NCBI RefSeq assembly: GCF_008704995.1
Contig: NZ_CP023747.1
Coordinates: forward strand, 7,102,001-7,166,000
From: Streptomyces nodosus
Lineage (GTDB): Bacteria > Actinomycetota > Actinomycetes > Streptomycetales > Streptomycetaceae
Direction of reading: 5' to 3'
Length of the DNA: 64,000 bases
The notes under the pieces are model-generated. The model was not told the origin of the DNA, did no database searches, and worked only from the letters and a program-made list of their open reading frames with translations. This document shows, piece after piece, positions 47,935 through 56,473 of this stretch. The stretch's first letter is position 1, and each line of letters opens with the position of its first letter. Position numbers and translations under genes: made by a program.

Positions 47935-49163
47935 GCACATCCCCGGGCGGCGGGGTCGGGCGGCGCGGCTTTCTGCGCGGGGCGGCCCTGGCGGGCGCCG
48001 GGCTCGCCGCAGGCGGCGGCGCGGCCGCCCCGACCACCGCGGACGGCACGGACGTCCCGCCGACCACGCCGTTCCACGGGGTCCACCAGCGGTCGGTGCT
48101 CGCCGTCCCGCGCCGGGTCACCGCGTTCGCCGCCTGCGACGTGACCGCCGCCGATCGCGGTGAACTCGGCGATCTGCTGCGCACCCTCACCGCCCGCGCC
48201 CGCTTTCTGACCTCGGGCGGGACTCCCTCTCCCGTGGGGGTCACCGGGCCGCCCGCCGACTCCGGCATCCTGGGCGGCCGGCTGCCGCCCGGCGAGGTGG
48301 TGGTGACCGTCGGCGTCGGAGCCTCGCTCTTCGACAACCGTTTCGGCCTGGCCGCCCGCCGCCCGCGGAGGCTGACGGCCATGCCCGCCTTCCCCGACGA
48401 CGACCTCAAGCCTGAGTGGTGCCACGGCGACCTCAGCGTCCAACTGCACGCCGACGACGTCGACACCGTGCTGCACGCCCTGCGCGACCTCGCCCGGCAC
48501 ACCCGCGGCGCCCTCCAGATCCGCTGGCGTCTCGACGGATTCACCTCCCCGCCCCGCCCCTCGGGCACCCCGCGCAATCTGCTGGGCTTCAAGGACGGCA
48601 CGGCCAACCCGGACCCCGCCGACGCCCGCGAGATGAACCGCCTGGTGTGGGTGGGACACGGCACGGGCGAGCCGGACTGGGCCGTGGGCGGCAGCTATCA
48701 GGTCGTACGACTGATCCGGATGCTGGTGGAGTTCTGGGACCGGGTCGCCCTCACCGAGCAGGAGCGGATGATCGGCCGGTCCCGGGAGTCCGGGGCGCCC
48801 CTCGACGGCGACGCCGAGCACGACATCCCCGACTACCCCCGCGACCCCAAGGGCGATGTCGTCCCGCTGGACAGTCACATACGGCTGGCCGACCCGCGCA
48901 CCCCGGACACCGCCGGCCGACGGATCCTGCGCCGCGCCTACAACTACGACGCGGGCCTGGACAGCAACGGCAATCTCGACATGGGCCTGCTGTTCTGCTG
49001 CTACCAGCAGGACCTCGTCCGTCAGTTCGAGACCGTGCAGCGCCGGCTCGCCGGTGAGCCCCTCACCGACTATGTCAAGCCGTTCGGCGGCGGCTACTTC
49101 TTCGCACTGCCGGGCGTACGGGACCGCGAGGACTGGTACGGACGGACGCTGCTGGGCGACTGA
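47931..49163 (+). CDS. efeB: Tat-exported dye-decolorising peroxidase EfeB
   Basis: 410 residues with a twin-arginine signal RRGFLRGAALAGAGLAAGG. The DyP motif GFKDGTANP provides the catalytic Asp, and the proximal haem His is in VPLDSHIRLADPR, followed by RILRRAYNYDAGLD. In Efe systems it oxidises ferrous iron or extracts iron from haem. The ATG overlaps the efeO stop, a strict EfeO-EfeB pair. Confidence 0.9.
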   Translation: MSTSPGGGVGRRGFLRGAALAGAGLAAGGGAAAPTTADGTDVPPTTPFHGVHQRSVLAVPRRVTAFAACDVTAADRGELGDLLRTLTARARFLTSGGTPSPVGVTGPPADSGILGGRLPPGEVVVTVGVGASLFDNRFGLAARRPRRLTAMPAFPDDDLKPEWCHGDLSVQLHADDVDTVLHALRDLARHTRGALQIRWRLDGFTSPPRPSGTPRNLLGFKDGTANPDPADAREMNRLVWVGHGTGEPDWAVGGSYQVVRLIRMLVEFWDRVALTEQERMIGRSRESGAPLDGDAEHDIPDYPRDPKGDVVPLDSHIRLADPRTPDTAGRRILRRAYNYDAGLDSNGNLDMGLLFCCYQQDLVRQFETVQRRLAGEPLTDYVKPFGGGYFFALPGVRDREDWYGRTLLGD

Positions 49164-49196
49164 TCCGGCAGCCCCGATCCCGCCGGGCCGACGGAC

Positions 49197-49225
49197 GGTC
49201 AAGGCTTGGTAGGGCCTCCTTGACC
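49197..49225. terminator. Hairpin after efeB
   Basis: 8-bp perfect stem GGTCAAGG / CCTTGACC with a 13-base loop, 34 bases after the efeB stop. Confidence 0.5.
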
Positions 49226-49328
49226 CGGTGTTCACCGGCCGGTCACCGCCCTCGAGGCGAAGTGCCCTGCGCCCGGCGGAGCATGCTGACCGTAGGGGGA
49301 AGACGTTTGTGTCCGGAAGGTGAACCGC

Positions 49329-51176
49329 ATGATCAGCAGGGGAAGACGAGCAACGACGACCAGGAGCCTCGGTGCGCTGGCGGGCGCGGTGGCGCTGGTG
49401 GCGCTCGCCGCGGGCGCACCGGTCCGGGGCGCCGCCGCGGACGCCGGCCGTCCCCGCACCACGACGGCCACGCCGATCGAGCATCTGGTGGTCCTCTTCG
49501 GGGAGAACATCTCCTTCGACCACTACTTCGCGACCTATCCGGAGGCCGCGAACACCGACGGCACGAGATTCACGGCGTCCCGGAAGACCCCCGAGGACAT
49601 CGACAATCTGCGCACCGCCGGCCTGCTGACGAAGAACCCCAACCAGTACACGCCCAAGCGGCTCGCCCCGTCACAGGCCCTGACCTGCGACCAGAACCAT
49701 GGCTACGGCCCCGAGCAGTACGCCTACAACGGTGGACGCAACGACAGGTTCGTCCAGAACACCGACTCCGGAAAGTGCTCCGGCACCCTGTTCGGCGAGC
49801 CGGGGCTGGTGATGGACCACTACGACGGCAACACGGTCACCGCACTGTGGAACTACGCCCAGCACTACTCCCTGAGCGACCGTTCCTTCAGCTCGGTCTA
49901 CGGCCCCTCCACCCCGGGCGCACTCAATCTGATCTCCGGTCAGACCCATGGCGTGGTCTCCATGGATCCCGCCACCGGCACCGAGAACCCCGTTCGGACC
50001 GCGACCCCGGACCCGTACACCGTCCAGTCGCCCGACGCCCGGGGCGTCGGCACCCTCGTCAACGACCCCGACCCGGCCTACGACGACTGCTCGGGCAAGA
50101 ACCACACCAGCAAGGACGCGGTCGCCGCCATGCAGGGCCGCAACATCGGTGATGTGCTCAACTCCGAGAAGATCAGCTGGGGCTGGTTCCAGGGCGGCTT
50201 CCGGCCGTCCGGTGCGTGGGACGGCCGGCCGGGCCACTACGCGCGGTGCGACACCGCGCACGCCAATGTGGGCGGAGCCGAGGTCGTCGACTACAGCCCG
50301 CACCACTCGCCGTTCCAGTACTACAGGTCCACATCCAACCCGCACCATCTGCCGCCCGGGAACGTCGACGAGATCGGCCACGACGGGCAGGCCAACCACA
50401 ACTACGACCTGACCGACTTCGACGCGGCGCTCAGGGCGGGGAAACTGCCGGCCGTCAGCTTCGTCAAGGCCCCCCAGTACCAGGACGGCCACGCCGGCTA
50501 CTCCGACCCCCTCGACGAGCAGCACTTCCTGGTCCGGCAGATCAACGCGATCCAGCAGTCGCCGCAGTGGGGATCCACGGCCGTGGTCATCGCCTACGAC
50601 GACTCCGACGGCTGGTACGACCACGCCTACGCCGAGCCGCGCAACGGCTCCCAGGACACCTCGACCGGCTCCAACGGCAAGGCCATGGACAGCCCCGCCT
50701 GCCAGGCGGGCCCGCCGGCGTCCGGCGGCTACCCGGACCGCTGCGGACCCGGCACCCGCCAGCCACTGCTCGTGGTCTCCCCGTACAGCAAGGTCAATCA
50801 CATCGACCACACACAGACGGACCAGTCCTCGATCATCCGGTTCGTCGAGGACAACTGGAGCACCGGACGGATCGGGGACCACTCCTTCGACGCCACCGCC
50901 GGCTCCCTCGCGGGCATGTTCGACTTCCGGCACCCCAACCACCGGCAGGTGCTGCTGAACACGGACGGATCGGTGAAGTCGGTCGGCCCGATCCGCCCGG
51001 TGAAGCCGGTCGTCACCGGCATCACCCCGGGTCCCGGGATGCAGAGCACGGCCCAGGACACGGGCGCCGCCTCGTTCCCCGCGGTCACGGTGGGCATCGC
51101 GGCGGGCGCGGTCGTCGCCGTCGGCGCGACCGGCACGTATCTGATGCTGCGCCGCAGGTCACGCGCCGGGGCCTGA
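49329..51176 (+). CDS. Secreted phosphoesterase (phospholipase C / acid phosphatase family), membrane-anchored
   Basis: 615 residues. A signal peptide (about 1-37) is followed by the phosphoesterase-family N-terminus IEHLVVLFGENISFDHYFATYP, the metal-binding and nucleophile region, and AVVIAYDDSDGWYDHA and LLVVSPYSKVNHIDHTQTDQSSIIRFVEDN. A C-terminal membrane helix and RRRSR tail anchor it outside. It probably hydrolyses phosphate monoesters or phospholipids. AAGG lies upstream of the chosen ATG. Confidence 0.85.
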   Translation: MISRGRRATTTRSLGALAGAVALVALAAGAPVRGAAADAGRPRTTTATPIEHLVVLFGENISFDHYFATYPEAANTDGTRFTASRKTPEDIDNLRTAGLLTKNPNQYTPKRLAPSQALTCDQNHGYGPEQYAYNGGRNDRFVQNTDSGKCSGTLFGEPGLVMDHYDGNTVTALWNYAQHYSLSDRSFSSVYGPSTPGALNLISGQTHGVVSMDPATGTENPVRTATPDPYTVQSPDARGVGTLVNDPDPAYDDCSGKNHTSKDAVAAMQGRNIGDVLNSEKISWGWFQGGFRPSGAWDGRPGHYARCDTAHANVGGAEVVDYSPHHSPFQYYRSTSNPHHLPPGNVDEIGHDGQANHNYDLTDFDAALRAGKLPAVSFVKAPQYQDGHAGYSDPLDEQHFLVRQINAIQQSPQWGSTAVVIAYDDSDGWYDHAYAEPRNGSQDTSTGSNGKAMDSPACQAGPPASGGYPDRCGPGTRQPLLVVSPYSKVNHIDHTQTDQSSIIRFVEDNWSTGRIGDHSFDATAGSLAGMFDFRHPNHRQVLLNTDGSVKSVGPIRPVKPVVTGITPGPGMQSTAQDTGAASFPAVTVGIAAGAVVAVGATGTYLMLRRRSRAGA

Positions 51177-51315
51177 CAGCGGCGCGGGACGGCGCGGGGC
51201 GGCATTTCCGCCGGGACGGTACGCATGGCCCCGCGACGGCGGGGTACGCGTCGGGGGCGCGCTCGGAGCCGACGGTTCCGGGCGGCTCCCACCCATATCT
51301 CTCTGGGGGTCTGCC

Positions 51316-51711
51316 ATGAACACGCCCGACAAGAACCGCCCGGCCGCCGCTCAGGCAGCACTGGACACCCTCGCGGTGGACGCCGCGGACTCGGACGCGC
51401 TGGACACCCTGGCCGGGAGCGAGGTGCTCGTCCCCGTCCCCGACGACGTCACCGAGGAGGAGGCCACCAACCCCACCACCGTGGCCCTCCCCGTCCTGGA
51501 GCAGCCCGACGGCGAGCAGACCGTGCCGGTGTTCACCTCCGAGACGGAGATGTCCGACCTGCTGCCCTTCGTCTCCCGCTACCGCCTGGTGCCGCTCGGC
51601 GCGCTCGCCTCCCAGTGGCCCACCGGCGACCTGACGCTCTCCATAGACGCGGCCTCCCCGCACGGACTGACCCTCAACTCCGACGGGGTCCGCACCCTGC
51701 TGGCCCGGTAG
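51316..51711 (+). CDS. SAV_915/SseB-like hypothetical protein
   Basis: 131 residues. The middle (EVLVPVPDDV... LPVLEQPDGEQTVPVFTSETEMSDLLP...YRLVPLGALASQWPTGDLTLSID) follows the SseB N-terminal domain / SAV_915-like pattern. No signal peptide or membrane segment. Function unknown. Confidence 0.7.
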   Translation: MNTPDKNRPAAAQAALDTLAVDAADSDALDTLAGSEVLVPVPDDVTEEEATNPTTVALPVLEQPDGEQTVPVFTSETEMSDLLPFVSRYRLVPLGALASQWPTGDLTLSIDAASPHGLTLNSDGVRTLLAR

Positions 51712-51957
51712 GGGCAGCCCCGCCGCACCGCCGCCGGGCCGGCCCCGGGGGACGGGACGCCCCGGGCGCAGGGCCGGGACGGAGTGCGCGGCGGCCGCGA
51801 TCAGAGTTACGCTGTCCCGGCCGCGATCATCTCCGCGGCGCGGCGGTGGGGCCCGCCGCACCCAACCGCGGCACCGTCGCCGCCAACGGTCCCTACTTGC
51901 GTTCGAGCATGCCCGTCCGGGCATGACCCGGTTCGGCGAGTAGGAGAAGCACACCCC

Positions 51958-52434
51958 ATGAGAGTCCCGCACCCCAAGAGTGCCGAGCGGACCCGTTCCC
52001 TGATGCCCGGGCGCATCCGGCGGCCGTCGTCCTGGCACGGTCAGGGGCCCGTGGTGGCCGTGGTGTCCCTCGGCGGTGCCCTCGGTGCCACGGCCCGTTA
52101 CGCCGCCTCGCTGCTGTGGCCCACCGTGACCGGCGGCTTCCCCTGGACCACCTTCGTGGTCAACCTCGCCGGCTGCGCCGTGATCGGCGTCTTCATGGTC
52201 GTGATCACCGAGGTGTGGGCGGCCCACCGGCTGGTGCGCCCCTTCTTCGGCACCGGGGTGCTCGGCGGCTTCACCACCTTCTCCACCTACGCCGTCGACA
52301 TCCAGAGACTGGTGGACACGGGCCACCCCCGCACCGCGCTCGCCTATCTGTTCGCGACCGTGCTGGGCGCCCTCGCCGTGGTGTGGCTCGCGATGACCGC
52401 CACCCGGCAAGCCCTGGCCCGGAGACAACGATGA
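51958..52434 (+). CDS. Fluoride channel subunit FluC/CrcB (first copy)
   Basis: 158 residues with four membrane helices: GGALGATARYAASLLW, FPWTTFVVNLAGCAVIG (pore Asn) and FGTGVLGGFTTFSTYAVD. A basic N-terminal extension of about 28 residues precedes the first helix. AGGAGAAG precedes the ATG. Forms an operon with DUF190 and a second FluC; exports fluoride. Confidence 0.9.
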   Translation: MRVPHPKSAERTRSLMPGRIRRPSSWHGQGPVVAVVSLGGALGATARYAASLLWPTVTGGFPWTTFVVNLAGCAVIGVFMVVITEVWAAHRLVRPFFGTGVLGGFTTFSTYAVDIQRLVDTGHPRTALAYLFATVLGALAVVWLAMTATRQALARRQR

Positions 52435-52468
52435 CCCAGACCCCGACCGGCGCTCCGCGGAGGCGGCC

Positions 52469-52843
52469 ATGACACGACTGAACGGCAGGGCCCTACGGCT
52501 GACGGTCCTCATCGGCGAGAACGACCGCTGGCACCACAAACCCCTCTACGCGGAGATCGTGCACCGCGCGCACGGCGCCGGTCTCGCCGGGGCGAGCGTC
52601 TTCCACGGGATCGAGGGCTTCGGCGCCTCTACGCTCGTCCACACCTCGCGGCTGCTGTCCCTCAGCGAGGACCTGCCGGTGGCGGTCGTCATCGTCGACA
52701 CCGAGGAACGCGTCCGTGCCTTTCTGCCGCAGCTCGACGAACTCGTCGCCGAGGGGCTGGTCACCCTGGACGACTGCGAGGTCATCCGCTACATCGGGCG
52801 GGACGATCCGCAAGCGCGCGGGAAAGGTGAGAACTCGTTGTGA
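52469..52843 (+). CDS. DUF190 protein
   Basis: 124 residues of the DUF190 (PII-like alpha/beta) family: LRLTVLIGENDRWHHKPLYAEIVHRAHGAGLAGASVFHGIEGFG and a VAVVIVDTEERVRAFLPQLDELV segment. The family is repeatedly found beside crcB genes; a regulatory or ligand-sensing role is suspected. Its stop overlaps the start of the next fluC. Confidence 0.88.
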   Translation: MTRLNGRALRLTVLIGENDRWHHKPLYAEIVHRAHGAGLAGASVFHGIEGFGASTLVHTSRLLSLSEDLPVAVVIVDTEERVRAFLPQLDELVAEGLVTLDDCEVIRYIGRDDPQARGKGENSL

Positions 52844-53214
52844 ATTGGCTGCTGGTGATCCTCGGGGCCATGGTCGGGGCGCCGCTGCGCTATCTCACCG
52901 ACCGTGCGGTGCAGCTGAGGCACGACACGGTCTTCCCCTGGGGCACCCTGGTCGTCAATGTCAGTGGCTCCCTCGTCCTCGGGCTGCTCACCGGTGCGGC
53001 CGCGGCCGGTCATGCCCCGCCCCACCTGCAGCTTCTTCTGGGTATGGGGCTGTGCGGTGCGCTGACCACCTATTCGACGTTCTCCTATGAGACGCTGCGG
53101 CTGACGGAGAACGGGGCGGGGTTCTTCGCCGCCGCCAACGTCATCGCCAGTGTGACGGCGGGGCTGGGCGCGGCCTTCACCGGAGCCGCATTCGCCCGGG
53201 CCCTGTGGGGCTGA
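52840..53214 (+). CDS. Fluoride channel subunit FluC/CrcB (second copy)
   Basis: 124 residues, four helices, GAPLRYLTDRAVQL, FPWGTLVVNVSGSLVLG and GLCGALTTYSTFSYETLRL. GTG start overlaps the DUF190 stop. With the first copy it may assemble a heterodimeric channel. Confidence 0.9.
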   Translation: MNWLLVILGAMVGAPLRYLTDRAVQLRHDTVFPWGTLVVNVSGSLVLGLLTGAAAAGHAPPHLQLLLGMGLCGALTTYSTFSYETLRLTENGAGFFAAANVIASVTAGLGAAFTGAAFARALWG

Positions 53215-53306
53215 GTCGGCGGTTGTTAACCCGCGCATAGTAGAAACCTCCCTGCAAGACTTCTGTCTACAGCGCTGTCGACCAACCTTCCTCAGAACTG
53301 GATCCC

Positions 53307-54140
53307 ATGAGCGTCATCAGTGTCGGTCAGGCCGTCGTCCTCGGAGTGGTGGAGGGGGTGACCGAATTCCTCCCCGTGTCCTCGACCGGCCATCTCAAGA
53401 TCACCGAGGGTCTGATGGGGATCCCCGTCGACGACACGTCCGTCGTCGGCTTCTCGGCCGTCATCCAGGTGGGCGCCATCGCGGCCGTCCTCCTGTACTT
53501 CTTCAAGGACATCGTGCGCATCGTCTCGGCCTGGTTCCGGGGCCTGGTGAACCGTGAGGAGCGGTACCACCACGACTACAAGTTCGCCTGGTGGGTGATC
53601 TGCGCCACGATCCCCATCGTCGTCGTGGGCCTCGCGGCCAAGCCCCTCATCGAGGGAACGCTCGCCTCGCTGTGGGTGGTGGCCGGCTCGCTGATCGTCG
53701 GCAGCGGGGTGATGTGGTGCGCGGACCAGATGGGCCGTCACAAGCGCGGCGAGGACGACACCTCGTTCAAGGACGCGATGCTGGTGGGCAGCTCACAGAT
53801 CCTCGCCCTGCTCTTCCCCGGCTTCTCCCGCTCCGGCGCCACGATGTCGACCGCGCTCATCCTCGACCTCGACCGGGTCGCCGCCACCCGGCTGTCCTTC
53901 TTCCTCGGCATCCCGGCCCTCACCGGCGCCGGCATCTACGAGCTGAAGGACGCCCTGGGCGCGGGCGTGGGAGCCGCACCGCTGGCCGTCGGCACCGTGG
54001 TGTCGTTCGTGGTGGCCTACGCCTCGATCGCCTGGCTGCTGAAGTATGTCGCCAAGCACTCCTTCAACGCCTTTGTGATCTACCGGCTCGTGGTGGGTGT
54101 GGCACTCCTGGGTCTGCTCTCCACCGGGGTGCTCAGCTGA
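53307..54140 (+). CDS. uppP: Undecaprenyl-diphosphatase UppP/BacA
   Basis: 277 residues with about eight helices. The two catalytic motifs are clear: VEGVTEFLPVSSTGHL and LLFPGFSRSGATMSTAL. It dephosphorylates undecaprenyl pyrophosphate at the membrane for reuse in peptidoglycan synthesis. Stands alone between the fluoride and asparagine operons. Confidence 0.95.
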   Translation: MSVISVGQAVVLGVVEGVTEFLPVSSTGHLKITEGLMGIPVDDTSVVGFSAVIQVGAIAAVLLYFFKDIVRIVSAWFRGLVNREERYHHDYKFAWWVICATIPIVVVGLAAKPLIEGTLASLWVVAGSLIVGSGVMWCADQMGRHKRGEDDTSFKDAMLVGSSQILALLFPGFSRSGATMSTALILDLDRVAATRLSFFLGIPALTGAGIYELKDALGAGVGAAPLAVGTVVSFVVAYASIAWLLKYVAKHSFNAFVIYRLVVGVALLGLLSTGVLS

Positions 54141-54191
54141 CCGAGGGAATGCCCGCGGGGCCCGTACCGAGGTGATCTCCGCAGGTCAGCC

Positions 54192-54229
54192 AGGGGCCGT
54201 GCGGCCGAAGTCCGGGCCGTACGGCCCCT
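54192..54229 (+). terminator. Hairpin after uppP
   Basis: AGGGGCCGT / ACGGCCCCT 9-bp stem with a GC-rich 20-base loop that can fold further. Confidence 0.65.
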
Positions 54230-54251
54230 CGACGTTCATTTTCTGCACCCC

Positions 54252-54281
54252 TTGACAGCCTCGTCCCGTTACCCGGAAGAT
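54252..54281 (+). promoter_or_regulatory. Promoter of the asparagine operon regulator, probably leaderless
   Basis: TTGACA (54252-54257), 18-base spacer, GAAGAT (54276-54281), then 6 bases to the GTG start. This predicts a leaderless transcript beginning at or next to the start codon. Confidence 0.6.
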
Positions 54282-54287
54282 CACCAC

Positions 54288-55016
54288 GTGAACCTGTCAG
54301 ACAGCCAGACAGGTGGCGGACCGCGGCGCGTCAGCGCCATGGAAGCGGTGCTCACCCACCTTCGCGACGCCATCGAGCGTGGCGACTATGCGATAGGCGA
54401 CAAGCTCCCCTCCGAGGCGGAGCTGTGTCGTAGTCTGGGCGTCAGCCGTCCCGTGCTGCGTGAGGCTCTGCGGGCCCTGGGAGCCATGGGACTGACCGTC
54501 TCCAAGTCCGGCAAGGGCACCTTCGTGGTCGCCCGTACCGTCGAGGACCCCACCTTCGGCGACTACGCGGCCAGCGATCTGCTGGAGGTCCGGCGCCACG
54601 TCGAGATCCCGGTCGCCCGGTACGCGGCGCGCCGCCGCACCCCGGAGGACCTCGACCGTCTGGCCCACATCCTGGACCGGATGGAGCGTGAGACGGACAC
54701 CACGGCGTGGGTGGCGATGGACAGTCTCTTCCACCTCGGTGTGGCCGAAGCCGCCCAGAACCCGGTGTTCCGCCGGGTGATCGAGGAGATCCGGGACGCA
54801 CTCGCCCGCCAGTCCGCCTTCCTCAACGAGGTGGGAGGCCGACGGGAGCGGTCCGACCGGGAGCACCGGGCCATCGTCGAGGCGCTGATCGACGGTTCCG
54901 AACAGGACGCGGTCGAGGCGATGACCCATCACCTCGACGGCGTCGAGACCACCCTCACCGACATCGTGCGCCCCCGGCGCACGGAACCCCCCACGGAAGG
55001 CACGACCGAGGCGTGA
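54288..55016 (+). CDS. FadR-type GntR regulator of the asparagine operon
   Basis: 242 residues: winged helix (MEAVLTHLRDAIERGDYAIGDKLPSEAELCRSLGVSRPVLREALRALGAMGL) and FCD domain with ligand/metal-type residues (DSLFHLGVAEAA, REHRAIVEALIDG). The GTG start fits the promoter spacing; a TTG twelve codons upstream is the -35 hexamer itself. It is translationally coupled (GTGA) to the permease gene, so control of asparagine uptake and use is likely. A CTGTCAGACAG palindrome lies in its own first codons. Confidence 0.85.
   Translation: MNLSDSQTGGGPRRVSAMEAVLTHLRDAIERGDYAIGDKLPSEAELCRSLGVSRPVLREALRALGAMGLTVSKSGKGTFVVARTVEDPTFGDYAASDLLEVRRHVEIPVARYAARRRTPEDLDRLAHILDRMERETDTTAWVAMDSLFHLGVAEAAQNPVFRRVIEEIRDALARQSAFLNEVGGRRERSDREHRAIVEALIDGSEQDAVEAMTHHLDGVETTLTDIVRPRRTEPPTEGTTEA
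54294..54304. promoter_or_regulatory. Operator inside the start of the FadR-type gene
   Basis: CTGTCAGACAG, a perfect palindrome with the layout of FadR-type GntR sites, at codons 3-6. A further GACAGG downstream makes a larger inverted repeat with CCTGTC. Confidence 0.5.
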
Positions 55017-56473
55017 GCGAGCAATCCCTTCAGGAAGAGTCCAGTCAGGCCGGGACAGGAACGTCCTCCCGCCATGTCGATGCCGGTGACGCGGGCTACA
55101 GCAAGTCACTCAAGGCCCGGCACGTCAATATGATCGCCATCGGCGGAGCCATCGGCACCGGCCTCTTCCTCGGCGCCGGCGGCCGCCTCGCCAGCGCCGG
55201 CCCCTCCCTCTTCATCGCGTACGCGGTCTGCGGCGTCTTCGCCTTCCTCGTCGTACGCGCCCTCGGCGAACTGGTGCTGTACCGGCCCTCCTCGGGCGCC
55301 TTCGTCTCCTACGCCCGGGAGTTCCTCGGCGAGAAGGGCGCCTACACCGCGGGCTGGATGTACTTCCTGAACTGGGCGACCACCGGTGTGGCGGACATCA
55401 CCGCGGTGGCCACCTACACCCACTACTGGGGAATGTTCTCCGACATCCCGCAGTGGGTGATCGCGCTCATCGCCCTGGTCGTGGTCCTCACCGTGAACCT
55501 CATCTCGGTGAAGATCTTCGGCGAACTGGAGTTCTGGTTCGCCATCATCAAGGTCGGCGCCCTGGTGGTCTTCATGGTGATCGGCATCTTCCTGCTGGTC
55601 ACCCAGCACCCGGTGGGCGGCAGCACCCCCGGCCCCTCCCTGATCACGGATCACGGCGGCATCTTCCCCAGCGGTCTGCTACCGATGCTGCTGATCATCC
55701 AGGGCGTCGTCTTCGCCTACGCCTCCGTCGAACTGGTCGGCGTCGCCGCGGGCGAGACCGAGAACCCCGAGAAGATCATGCCGAAGGCGATCAACTCGAT
55801 CATGTGGCGCGTCGGCCTCTTCTACGTCGGCTCCGTCGTCCTGCTGTCGATGCTGCTGCCCTGGAACAAGTACACCGCCGGTGAGAGCCCCTTCGTCACG
55901 GTCCTGTCCCGCATAGGCGTCCCGGCGGCCGGCGGCGTGATGAACCTCGTCGTCCTCACCGCGGCCATGTCCTCGCTCAACTCGGGCCTGTACTCCACCG
56001 GCCGCATCCTGCGCTCCATGGCGATGTCCGGCTCCGCGCCGAAGTTCACCGGAGTGATGAGCCGTACCCAGGTCCCTTACGGCGGCATCCTGCTCACCAG
56101 CGGCATCTGCGTTCTCGGTGTCGGCCTCAACTTCGTGGTCCCGGCGGACGCGTTCGAGATCGTGCTGAACTTCGCGGCGATCGGCATCCTGTCCACCTGG
56201 GGCATGATCATGCTCTGTCATCTGCTGTTCTGGCGGAAGACCCAGCAGGGCGAGCTGACCCGCCCCGGCTACCGTCTGCCCTGGTCCCCCTGGACCGAGA
56301 TCGTCACCCTCGGCTTCCTGGTCGCGGTGTTCGCCCTGATGTACGCCGACGGCGGCGCCGGCCGCACCACCGTGCTCTGCCTGCCGCTGATCGTCGCGGC
56401 CCTGGTGGCCGGCTGGTTCGCGGTACGGGGCCAGGTCGCCCGCAAGGCGTCCGCCACCAAGGTGACTGAATGA
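55013..56473 (+). CDS. L-asparagine permease (APC family)
   Basis: 486 residues with twelve hydrophobic segments. KARHVNMIAIGGAIGTGLFLGAG is the amino-acid permease signature, and AYASVELVGVAAGETENPEKIMPKAI matches AnsP-type permeases. Its place directly before asparaginase supports asparagine as substrate. GTG start overlaps the regulator stop. Confidence 0.88.
   Translation: MSEQSLQEESSQAGTGTSSRHVDAGDAGYSKSLKARHVNMIAIGGAIGTGLFLGAGGRLASAGPSLFIAYAVCGVFAFLVVRALGELVLYRPSSGAFVSYAREFLGEKGAYTAGWMYFLNWATTGVADITAVATYTHYWGMFSDIPQWVIALIALVVVLTVNLISVKIFGELEFWFAIIKVGALVVFMVIGIFLLVTQHPVGGSTPGPSLITDHGGIFPSGLLPMLLIIQGVVFAYASVELVGVAAGETENPEKIMPKAINSIMWRVGLFYVGSVVLLSMLLPWNKYTAGESPFVTVLSRIGVPAAGGVMNLVVLTAAMSSLNSGLYSTGRILRSMAMSGSAPKFTGVMSRTQVPYGGILLTSGICVLGVGLNFVVPADAFEIVLNFAAIGILSTWGMIMLCHLLFWRKTQQGELTRPGYRLPWSPWTEIVTLGFLVAVFALMYADGGAGRTTVLCLPLIVAALVAGWFAVRGQVARKASATKVTE

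Noticed and set aside
51712..51957. Possible fluoride riboswitch before the first fluC
   Set aside because: A TCCCTAC-like end is present, but the rest of the crcB motif (GGNGATGG... and the pseudoknot partners) could not be found.
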